Source: an uncultured bacterium
Lineage (GTDB): Bacteria > Verrucomicrobiota > Kiritimatiellia > CAIKKV01 > CAITUY01
Reading direction: 5' to 3'
DNA length: 7,649 nucleotides
Assembly (NCBI GenBank): GCA_903934155.1
Contig: CAIZMS010000107.1
Span: 1 to 7,649 of the forward strand
This document shows positions 1 through 5,596 of this stretch, one piece after another. Position 1 is the stretch's first letter. Each line of letters starts with the position of its first letter. The translations under genes and the position numbers were made by a program. The notes beneath the pieces are model-generated. The model had not been told where the DNA came from and ran no database searches. It worked only from the letters and a program-made list of their open reading frames with translations.

Positions 1-57
1 ATGCGATAAGCCGATGAAAATACACTTTTCAATATCCTCTTCAACTGTTGTTTTTTA

Positions 58-86
58 TTGAGTCGGGCCGATCCCTGAACTAGAGT
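58..86 (+). promoter_or_regulatory. Possible sigma70-type promoter for the zinc-ribbon/GspG gene
   Basis: TTGAGT at 58-63 and TAGAGT at 81-86 are separated by exactly 17 bp and lie about 30 bp upstream of the ATG at 116. Each hexamer matches the consensus at four of six positions. The rest of 1-115 holds no convincing gene. The ribosome-binding site is weak (CTGAG, 4 nt before the ATG). This is inference from spacing and consensus only. Confidence 0.3.
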
Positions 87-115
87 CCCGCACGACTTGA
101 TTCAGACTGAGTTTT

Positions 116-739
116 ATGAAATACCGCTGCCCCTATTGCCGCCTGTTGTTTGAGAAATTTTCAGACTCCCAATGCCCGTCCTGCGGAAAAGGACTCCGGC
201 ATCCCGGAAAATGGAAACTTCTGCAATCAAAAGAGTCCCGGCGCGCCGCGCTTCAGAAACGATTGCCGCACTCGCATGAATTCCGGAAGCCGATCTGGAT
301 GGCGTTCCTGAACCGACCCCGTTTCCTGATCTGGGTTCTAGGAAGCTGCATCCTCGTGGTGGCCTTTCTGCTGAGTGTCAGGATAGAAACCGTCGTTCCC
401 TACCGTCCTCCAACCCTGAGCGCCCAGACCCAGCGGGAGCTGGTGGTGATTCGCACCGCCCTGGAGTGGTTCCGAACGCATTGCAACCGCTATCCCACCA
501 CGGAGGAAGGACTGAAGGCCCTGGTGCGGGATCCCGGGATCAAGGGCTGGAAGGGCTACTATCTGGAGGGATTGCCCCCCGACCTCTGGGGACGGCCCTT
601 TCTCTACTCCGCCCTTGAGGATACCGTCCTGCTTGCTTCCATGGGGCCGGACGGAAAAGCCGGCACGGCGGATGACATTACCTCACCCCCGCCCGACTAC
701 AAGGCCTTGGTGAAACGTCTGGCCAAGGATAAACGGTAA
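116..739 (+). CDS. Zinc-ribbon, single-TM protein with a GspG-like (type II secretion pseudopilin) C-terminal domain
   Basis: The 207-aa protein has three parts. Residues 5-23 form a zinc ribbon (C5-x2-C8, C20-x2-C23). Residues about 70-88 are a hydrophobic transmembrane helix (LIWVLGSCILVVAFLLSV) preceded by a basic stretch, which predicts a cytoplasmic N-terminus. Residues about 105-190 match the C-terminal domain of major pseudopilin GspG: YPTTEEGLKAL, then PDLWGRPFLY, then GPDGKAGTADDI, the loop whose Asp residues bind calcium in GspG. There is no prepilin-peptidase motif (G-F-T-x-x-E before an N-terminal helix), so this should not be processed or assembled as a normal pseudopilin. The helix is internal and the GspG domain should face the periplasm. 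No other secretion genes are nearby. The gene ends 5 bp before the convergent TPR gene. The domain calls are fairly secure; the function is unknown. Confidence 0.8.
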   Translation: MKYRCPYCRLLFEKFSDSQCPSCGKGLRHPGKWKLLQSKESRRAALQKRLPHSHEFRKPIWMAFLNRPRFLIWVLGSCILVVAFLLSVRIETVVPYRPPTLSAQTQRELVVIRTALEWFRTHCNRYPTTEEGLKALVRDPGIKGWKGYYLEGLPPDLWGRPFLYSALEDTVLLASMGPDGKAGTADDITSPPPDYKALVKRLAKDKR

Positions 740-744
740 AAGCC

Positions 745-1239
745 TCAGGGTTTCTTCACGGGCGCAGGGGCTACTGACGAGCCGCTCAATTTCGGTGCCG
801 CCGCCGCTTTCAAGGCAAATTCATTTCCGGGGTAATCCCGGATCAGATTTTTTCGCAGGTCTGCGCCACGGGGATCCCTGGCATTGTCCAGAAGCATTGC
901 CGCCTGGAACAACGCTTCCGGCTGAATCGCCTTGTTCTTTTGAAACAAGGTCGTCACTTTCAGAAAATCAGAAAGAGCCGCCTCCTCATCCCCCGCCTTC
1001 AGAAACAGGTTTCCCCGCATGAGGTAGAGTTGGCCAACCATCTCCTGAGCGCCTTTTCCAATGGCGACATCCAGCTGTTTTCGCACCGTCTCATTCGTCC
1101 CGCCGGTCGACAACGCCCTTTGATAAAGCGCCTGAAACTCAGCCGAAACACCGCCACCCGATGGGGGAGCCGAAAATGATGTTACCGCCGAAACCAGCAT
1201 CCCGAACCCCGCCAGAATCATTTTCTTCATGTTGCTCAT
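745..1239 (-). CDS. Small secreted TPR-like protein
   Basis: The 164-aa product has a Sec-type signal peptide: a short basic start (MSNMKKM), a hydrophobic core to about residue 19, and a likely cleavage near residues 23-24 (SFSA). The mature part is helical with two TPR-like units, about residues 70-103 (LYLMRGNLFLKAGDEEAALS onward) and 107-140 (ending in RDYPGNEFALKA, typical of periplasmic TPR proteins of the BamD/CpoB style). The tail is Ala/Pro-rich and ends in VKKP. TPRs mediate protein contacts; no enzyme motif is present. The start is supported by GGAAGGAT about 5 nt before the ATG. It lies 21 bp downstream of the zinc-finger gene on the same strand, so the two are probably co-transcribed. 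The specific role is unknown. Confidence 0.8.
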   Translation of the reverse strand: MSNMKKMILAGFGMLVSAVTSFSAPPSGGGVSAEFQALYQRALSTGGTNETVRKQLDVAIGKGAQEMVGQLYLMRGNLFLKAGDEEAALSDFLKVTTLFQKNKAIQPEALFQAAMLLDNARDPRGADLRKNLIRDYPGNEFALKAAAAPKLSGSSVAPAPVKKP

Positions 1240-1260
1240 GCCGTATCCTTCCTCGTTTAC

Positions 1261-2679
1261 TTATCCGCGTCGGTTTCGCGCCGGCGGACGCGCCATCTGA
1301 ACCCGGGCAATGGCCGTTGCCGGAACCGCCATACGACCGTCTGAAAATTCAATCACATGCCCCTTTTCAATCAGCCAGTGCAACTGCCGCTTCAGCTCGT
1401 TTTCTTTCTTCGCTCCCGTCTCCGGGGCAGGCTCGCCCCCAGCCTCGCCCCCGGTCTCGCCTGCCGGCTGGGCGGGCGAAACAAGCTGGGCAAGAAGTTC
1501 GGCACGGGTACATCCCGGCTTGCCGGAAATGGCGTCGATCATTTCCCGGATCCCCTCCACAGCGTGCTCGGGATCCATGGCATTGGGAACGACGGAAGTC
1601 ACAAATGTGTGCCCGGCCGCAGCCTTAAAGGTATGCAGGCCCAAATGCCGGAAGGCAAGCCGCAGAATCACCGACAGCTTCAAAGGGAACCTGGATTCCC
1701 GCTGCCAGGCGTCTTCGATCACACGGCGCAAGGGCCCGGGCTCCATGGCATGGGCAACGGCCCCCGGCAGCACCACCGCGCGCGTCTCTTTAATCGCGTT
1801 CTTCAGGCAGTGCTCCCGGAAATACACCTCGGCTTCGGAAAACCGGCTGAAGGTTACGGCAGCGTCTCCGGCCCCAAACCGGTAACTCACCTGCTTGCGC
1901 ATCTCCTCTTTCCATTGCTCAATGAGCGCCGCGTCATGAATCGTCTCAATCCGTTTCCGGTACGCCTCCAAGGGCATGTCCGCATATCGGGTCCGGTGGA
2001 TTTCAGCCACCTTGTCATTGTACCCGTGATAGTTCAGGGGTCCCAACAGGACACCGGAAAGCCCGCACTTGGCCACGCACACGAAATTACCCTTGGGCGG
2101 CTCGATCTCCTGCTCAACCTTCACGCAGAACTTTTCAAAATGTTTCGAGAAGACATGACTCACGGCCGAGTCCCGGTCAAGAAATACCGCCTTACAGTCC
2201 GAACATTGGAAAAATGAGAAATTCTCAAGGCCGACCGGGGCTTCAATTTTGATCAGATAGTAATCCGGCTTGCTCAGGAATAGGGCGGCCACCTCAAAAA
2301 GGGAGTAGGCCCGGGCCGATTTGGCAAGCCGGTTGGCCAGCGGAGCCAACCCCCGACGCTCCGGGAGAAACGACACTTCCAGCGATGCCAGTCGCTCATC
2401 CACCGGTTCAGCAACCGCCCGGACGAAGGGCGCCTGGCCGGAGTCACCACGTGATTTGTCGCGGATATTCTGTCTGCGCCCGCCGCCACCACCACCGCCC
2501 CTGCGATCCTGATATTGAGGTCGATCCCTCCGCCGGGAGTCGCCGCCCCGCTCATCATCCGGGGCTCGGGACTCTCCGCCGCCAAAGGTCCGGTGCTCCG
2601 GCGGTTTCCTTGCCCACACGGGCACAAAATTCAAATCAATAACAAGCGCTTCTTTAGTTTCAGGGGGCGATTCAGTCAT
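1261..2679 (-). CDS. Unrecognised protein with RGG-like tail, C2H2 zinc finger and winged-helix-like C-terminus
   Basis: I do not recognise this 472-aa family by name. Residues 25-85 are low-complexity and rich in Arg, Gly and Asp (DRRGGGGGGGRR at 58-69), like the disordered RGG tails of RNA-binding proteins. Residues 159-180 fit a classic C2H2 finger: C159-x2-C162-x12-H175-x4-H180, with Phe166 in the core. A second possible metal site follows (C201, C205, H218, H228; CGLSGVLLGPLNYHGY). Residues 230-345 are mostly helical. After a Gly/Glu/Pro linker (402-422), LKRQLHWLIEKGHVIEFSDG and the strand after it look like a winged-helix recognition helix and wing. It lacks a signal peptide and is probably a cytoplasmic nucleic-acid-binding protein (inference). 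No Shine-Dalgarno is visible, consistent with the very close upstream promoter. It is the first gene of a pair with the TPR gene. Confidence 0.8.
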   Translation of the reverse strand: MTESPPETKEALVIDLNFVPVWARKPPEHRTFGGGESRAPDDERGGDSRRRDRPQYQDRRGGGGGGGRRQNIRDKSRGDSGQAPFVRAVAEPVDERLASLEVSFLPERRGLAPLANRLAKSARAYSLFEVAALFLSKPDYYLIKIEAPVGLENFSFFQCSDCKAVFLDRDSAVSHVFSKHFEKFCVKVEQEIEPPKGNFVCVAKCGLSGVLLGPLNYHGYNDKVAEIHRTRYADMPLEAYRKRIETIHDAALIEQWKEEMRKQVSYRFGAGDAAVTFSRFSEAEVYFREHCLKNAIKETRAVVLPGAVAHAMEPGPLRRVIEDAWQRESRFPLKLSVILRLAFRHLGLHTFKAAAGHTFVTSVVPNAMDPEHAVEGIREMIDAISGKPGCTRAELLAQLVSPAQPAGETGGEAGGEPAPETGAKKENELKRQLHWLIEKGHVIEFSDGRMAVPATAIARVQMARPPARNRRG

Positions 2680-2687
2680 AACCGTAC

Positions 2688-2716
2688 AGTATAAGTGAGA
2701 TGCGTATGATTCTCAA
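2688..2716 (-). promoter_or_regulatory. Sigma70-type promoter for the zinc-finger gene, predicted leaderless transcript
   Basis: On the minus strand, TTGAGA (2716-2711), a 17-bp spacer and TATACT (2693-2688) form a good sigma70-type promoter. Only 8 nt separate the -10 box from the ATG ending at 2679, so transcription should begin at or within a base or two of the start codon. No ribosome-binding site would then be included in the mRNA. The promoter lies just after the ppnP stop codon, so the zinc-finger/TPR pair has its own promoter. Confidence 0.55.
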
Positions 2717-2734
2717 ACCCCTTTTTTTGGCCCC

Positions 2735-3058
2735 TCAGCCAAAGGCGCAAATGTATTCGGTAATCCCGCTCTCCACCGTGATGTCAAAAGCCGAGTTTCC
2801 TTCCACAGAAAAGGCGGTACCAGCGGAATAAGCCGTCCAGTCGGCCTCCCCCTTGATTCGGGCGCGGCAGGAGCCGGCAATGATCTCCATGATTTCCGGC
2901 AAACCGGTGTTGAAGGTATACTGTCCCGGATATATCAGCCCGATGGTTTTTTTCGTTCCATCCGGGAAAAGGACGGTGTGACTCACCACCTTCCCGTCAA
3001 AATAGACATTCGCCTTGCACACTACACTGACCTTGTCGAACTGACTGCTTCCAGACAT
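2735..3058 (-). CDS. ppnP: Pyrimidine/purine nucleoside phosphorylase PpnP (YaiE, DUF1255 family)
   Basis: PpnP is a small cupin-fold enzyme that cleaves nucleosides with phosphate to free base and ribose-1-phosphate, with broad purine and pyrimidine range. The 107-aa product matches the family from end to end: NVYFDGKVVSHTV near the start, GLIYPGQYTFNTGLPEIMEI in the middle (E. coli has GEYTFSTAEPEEM at this place), then DWTAYSAGTAFSVEGNSAF and a C-terminal EYICAFG. It is slightly longer than the 94-aa E. coli enzyme because of an N-terminal extension of about 13 residues. The start at 3058 is chosen because AAGGAG lies 5 nt before its ATG; the reading frame runs back to an ATG at 3085, but that has no such site. 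It diverges from the cardiolipin synthase gene. Confidence 0.93.
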   Translation of the reverse strand: MSGSSQFDKVSVVCKANVYFDGKVVSHTVLFPDGTKKTIGLIYPGQYTFNTGLPEIMEIIAGSCRARIKGEADWTAYSAGTAFSVEGNSAFDITVESGITEYICAFG

Positions 3059-3095
3059 GCCTACTCCTTGTTTTTCGATTAACACTGATCATGAC

Positions 3096-3124
3096 GTTAT
3101 AAACTTCGGAATCCGTTGGGGCAA
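3096..3124 (-). promoter_or_regulatory. Probable ppnP promoter
   Basis: On the minus strand, TTGCCC (3124-3119) and TATAAC (3101-3096) are spaced 17 bp apart, about 37 bp upstream of the ppnP ATG. The -10 matches the consensus at five of six positions and the -35 at four. A plus-strand TATAAA at 3098-3103 overlaps the same bases and could serve the divergent cls-like gene, but I find no good -35 for it. Confidence 0.45.
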
Positions 3125-3154
3125 TCAACTTTTCTTTCGCCAGCAGGCCGCAGT

Positions 3155-4309
3155 ATGATAAAAGACCACCCGCTTATGAGCACCAACCCCTCTTATCATT
3201 GGCTTACCACCGGAGATGCGTTTTTCGCGGCTGTCGAAAAGGCTATTCGCCTGGCCAAGGATTCGATCCGCCTGGAAATGTATATCTATATGGCGGGGCA
3301 ACCCGGCGACGCGATCCGGGACGCCTTGTGTGACGCCGCCCATCGCGGCGTCACGGTCAGAATCCTGCTCGACTCCTTCGGATCCCTGGAATTATCATCG
3401 GATTACTGGCGCTCCGTCACCGCCGCAGGCGGAATCGTGCGATTCTTCAATCCGCTCACACTCGGCCGCATCGCCTTCAGGGATCACCGGAAACTCCTGA
3501 TCTGCGACGGAACCTCCGCCATCATCAGCGGATTCAATATTTCCAGCCACGAGCGTGGAGACGGCATCACGGAGGGATGGCGCGATCTCGGCCTGAAGAT
3601 GATCAGTCCCGTGGCGGGAGACCTGGCCGGGTCGTTTGACCGGATGTTCAGGATGGCGGACTTCAAGCATCGTCGCTTTCACCGGATACCCTGGCGGCCC
3701 AGGTTCCGGAAATGCACGCCGGGACATCCCTGTCCCGCCTTGCTGATCAGCGGCCCAGGCCAGAACGGGAGCACCATCAAGACCACCCTGATCCACGACC
3801 TCCACCGGGCCCATACCATCCGGATCATATCCGCCTATTTCCTTCCTCCCCGCCGGATTCGCCGGATCCTGATCCAGGCCTCCCGCCAGGGCCGGGATGT
3901 CAGGATCATCACCGCCGGAAAAACGGATGTCAAACTGGCCCGCTTCGCCGGCCGCGCCCTGTACCACAGGTTGCTCCGGGCTGGAATCCGGATTGATGAG
4001 TATGAAGCGCAGATCCTCCACACCAAGCTGATCATCGCCGATCATGTGGTCTACATCGGCTCCGCCAACCTGGACACCCGCAGCCTGAACATCAATTACG
4101 AGTACCTGGTCCGGATTGACGACAGGCGGCTTGCCGACGAGGCTCATCAGATTTTCAACCACCATCTGGACTATTGCCAATCCATCAACCGTTCCACCTG
4201 GCCCCGAACCCGGAGCTTCTGGGAAAAAATCATGGAGCGTTTCTCCCATTTCATCCTCGCCCGTATCGACATTCTCTTCGCCCGCCGTCAGCTCGAGAAA
4301 CTGAGATAA
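3155..4309 (+). CDS. Phospholipase D-family cardiolipin synthase, ClsB-like
   Basis: The protein carries two HKD catalytic motifs of the phospholipase D superfamily: H111-x-K113-x4-D118 (HRKLLICD, followed by the usual SGFNI) and H289-x-K291-x4-D296 (HTKLIIAD, followed by IGSANLDTRS). Cardiolipin synthases of this type join phospholipids at the membrane, forming cardiolipin by phosphatidyl transfer through a phospho-His intermediate. At 384 aa with no N-terminal transmembrane helices, it resembles E. coli ClsB (about 413 aa) rather than ClsA. A basic stretch (KHRRFHRIPWRPRFRK, 171-186) and an amphipathic C-terminus could aid membrane attachment. The start is uncertain: ATG 3155 has a weak AGG upstream, ATG 3176 is equally possible, and a TTG at 3116 is in frame but overlaps the ppnP promoter. 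Another phosphatidyltransferase or PLD activity is possible. Confidence 0.88.
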   Translation: MIKDHPLMSTNPSYHWLTTGDAFFAAVEKAIRLAKDSIRLEMYIYMAGQPGDAIRDALCDAAHRGVTVRILLDSFGSLELSSDYWRSVTAAGGIVRFFNPLTLGRIAFRDHRKLLICDGTSAIISGFNISSHERGDGITEGWRDLGLKMISPVAGDLAGSFDRMFRMADFKHRRFHRIPWRPRFRKCTPGHPCPALLISGPGQNGSTIKTTLIHDLHRAHTIRIISAYFLPPRRIRRILIQASRQGRDVRIITAGKTDVKLARFAGRALYHRLLRAGIRIDEYEAQILHTKLIIADHVVYIGSANLDTRSLNINYEYLVRIDDRRLADEAHQIFNHHLDYCQSINRSTWPRTRSFWEKIMERFSHFILARIDILFARRQLEKLR

Positions 4310-4325
4310 ACGAGTTAATCATTGA

Positions 4326-4390
4326 CTGGAGGGCGCCGCGCTGTCGGCACCGTCTTTGCGCGTCGGCGGCAACGGCGTGCCGCCCTCCAG
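4326..4390. repeat. Intergenic palindromic (REP-like) element
   Basis: CTGGAGGGCG (4326-4335) and CGCCCTCCAG (4381-4390) are perfect 10-bp inverted repeats enclosing 45 bases. Inside, GGCAC (4346-4350) pairs with GTGCC (4377-4381, overlapping the outer arm by one base) and CGCGC can pair with GCGCG, so alternative folds exist. No proper T-tract follows (only AATTTTC), so it is not a convincing terminator. GGAGGGC-armed intergenic palindromes resemble dispersed elements I associate with PVC-type genomes, but only one copy is present here, so dispersal is inferred and not seen. Confidence 0.6.
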
Positions 4391-4418
4391 AATTTTCAGG
4401 ATCCCTCGCTCAATATTC

Positions 4419-4427
4419 TGCTATAGT
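4419..4427 (+). promoter_or_regulatory. Extended -10 promoter for the DEAD-box helicase gene
   Basis: TGCTATAGT at 4419-4427 is an extended -10 element (TGn followed by TATAGT, five of six matches). It lies 24 bp before the helicase ATG and has no recognisable -35, as expected for extended -10 promoters. The helicase therefore probably has its own transcript apart from the cls-like gene. Confidence 0.45.
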
Positions 4428-4451
4428 CCCCCCTTTCAAAAGGAACCAACC

Positions 4452-5585
4452 ATGACTTTTACCGATTTGGGAATTCCGCCGGCACTGGTGGACGCCTTGG
4501 CCAAGGAGACTATTACCGAGCCCATGCCCATCCAGATTGCGGCGCTTCCGGAATTGCTCGTTGGCAAAAATGCCTACCTGAATTCGGAGACCGGAACCGG
4601 AAAAACGCTGGCCTACCTACTACCCCTGTTCTGCCGGATCGACCCCGCCCTTGCCGAACTTCAGGCCATGATCCTCGCGCCCACCCATGAACTGGCCATC
4701 CAGATCCAGCGCGTCGCCACCACTCTGGTTCAGAATTCCGGCCTGCCCATCCGCACCGTCCTCCTCATCGGCGGCACCGCCATCCCCCGTCAACTGGAGA
4801 AGCTGAAAAAGAAACCCCATCTCGTCATCGGCTCACCCGGTCGGGTCCGCGACCTGATCATTATGAAAAAACTCAAAACCCAGACCGTGCGGAGCGTGGT
4901 GGTGGATGAGGCCGACCGGTTGCTGACCGACGACTCGCTGGTGTCCGTCCGCAACATTCTCTATGCCACCCCCCGAACCCGCCAGGTGATTTTTGTTTCC
5001 GCCACCGAGCACACCGCGACAACAGCAGCCGCCAACACCCTGACCGGGGATCTCGTCATGATCCGGGCCGGGGCCACGCCGGTGAACCCGAATATCGAGC
5101 ACCACTACCTGGTCTGTGAAGAACGGGACAAGCCGGAATTGCTCCGCAAGCTCATTCACGCCCTGAATCCCGCCAGGGCCATCGTCTTTGTCCACCGGAA
5201 CGAGAAGGCCGAACTGATTGCCGGAAAACTCGCCTTCCATAAACTTCCCGCCTCCGATCTTCACGGAGCCTACGACAAAAGCGAGCGGAAGAAAGCCATG
5301 GATGATTTCCGGAAGGGCGACACCCGGATCCTGATTGCCTCCGACATCGCCGCCCGGGGATTGGACATCGCCGAGGTCACCCACATCTTCAATGTGGATG
5401 TCCCCAGCGAGAGCAAGGCTTACCTCCATCGCGTGGGCCGCACCGCCCGCGCCGGCGCCAAAGGGCAAGCCATTTCCCTGATGACGGAAGCCGAACTCCG
5501 CCTGGTAAAACGCTATGAGACCGAACTCGGAATCACATTATCCCGGGTCATCCTCCGCGAAGGCGAAGTACTGGTGGTGGAATAA
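4452..5585 (+). CDS. DEAD-box ATP-dependent RNA helicase, minimal YfmL-like
   Basis: This 377-aa protein is a two-RecA-domain helicase core. In order: Q motif with TEPMPIQ (22-28), motif I SETGTGKT (45-52, K51 binds ATP phosphates), motif Ia PTHELA (77-82, usually PTRELA), GG (107-108), SPGR (128-131), motif II DEAD (152-155), motif III SAT (183-185), motif V SDIAARGLD (297-305) and motif VI HRVGRTARAG (326-335, TAR where TGR is usual). It remodels RNA duplexes or RNPs in the cytoplasm. There is no C-terminal RNA-binding extension. Size and phrases such as LIGG, EKLKKKPHLVIG and a CEERDK-type linker resemble Bacillus YfmL, which is linked to 50S ribosome assembly, though that specific role is inference. 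The ATG at 4452 is chosen for its AAAAGGA site 7 nt upstream and because the Q motif begins at residue 3. Confidence 0.95.
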   Translation: MTFTDLGIPPALVDALAKETITEPMPIQIAALPELLVGKNAYLNSETGTGKTLAYLLPLFCRIDPALAELQAMILAPTHELAIQIQRVATTLVQNSGLPIRTVLLIGGTAIPRQLEKLKKKPHLVIGSPGRVRDLIIMKKLKTQTVRSVVVDEADRLLTDDSLVSVRNILYATPRTRQVIFVSATEHTATTAAANTLTGDLVMIRAGATPVNPNIEHHYLVCEERDKPELLRKLIHALNPARAIVFVHRNEKAELIAGKLAFHKLPASDLHGAYDKSERKKAMDDFRKGDTRILIASDIAARGLDIAEVTHIFNVDVPSESKAYLHRVGRTARAGAKGQAISLMTEAELRLVKRYETELGITLSRVILREGEVLVVE

Positions 5586-5596
5586 GAGAAGTCCCT

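Noticed and set aside
1..115. Open minus-strand stretch running off the left edge, with an in-frame TTG near position 44
   Set aside because: Only about 14 codons, no ribosome-binding site and no recognisable sequence. A gene reading leftward could begin here, but the window does not support a call.
1430..1480. Repetitive GC-rich tract in the zinc-finger gene as a tandem repeat or CRISPR-like array
   Set aside because: It encodes the Gly/Glu/Pro linker (residues 402-422) in frame; the units are short and imperfect and are explained by low-complexity coding.
1357..2217. Long plus-strand open frame opposite the zinc-finger gene
   Set aside because: It is antisense to a gene with clear domain structure, has no recognisable motif, and its composition is that of a GC-rich shadow frame.
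2718..2742. TTTGGC/GCCAAA hairpin beside a run of seven T (plus strand) after ppnP, as a terminator
   Set aside because: For ppnP, which is read on the minus strand, the stem is followed by A residues and not T, and the stem is only about 6 bp and overlaps the stop codon. No plus-strand gene ends here.
3395..4249. 284-codon minus-strand open frame opposite the cls-like gene
   Set aside because: The plus strand carries both HKD motifs and PLD family signature; the reverse frame is Gly/Asp/Pro-rich without any domain, typical of a shadow.
4833..5468. 211-codon minus-strand open frame opposite the helicase
   Set aside because: It is the reverse of all the conserved helicase motifs and has no independent support.
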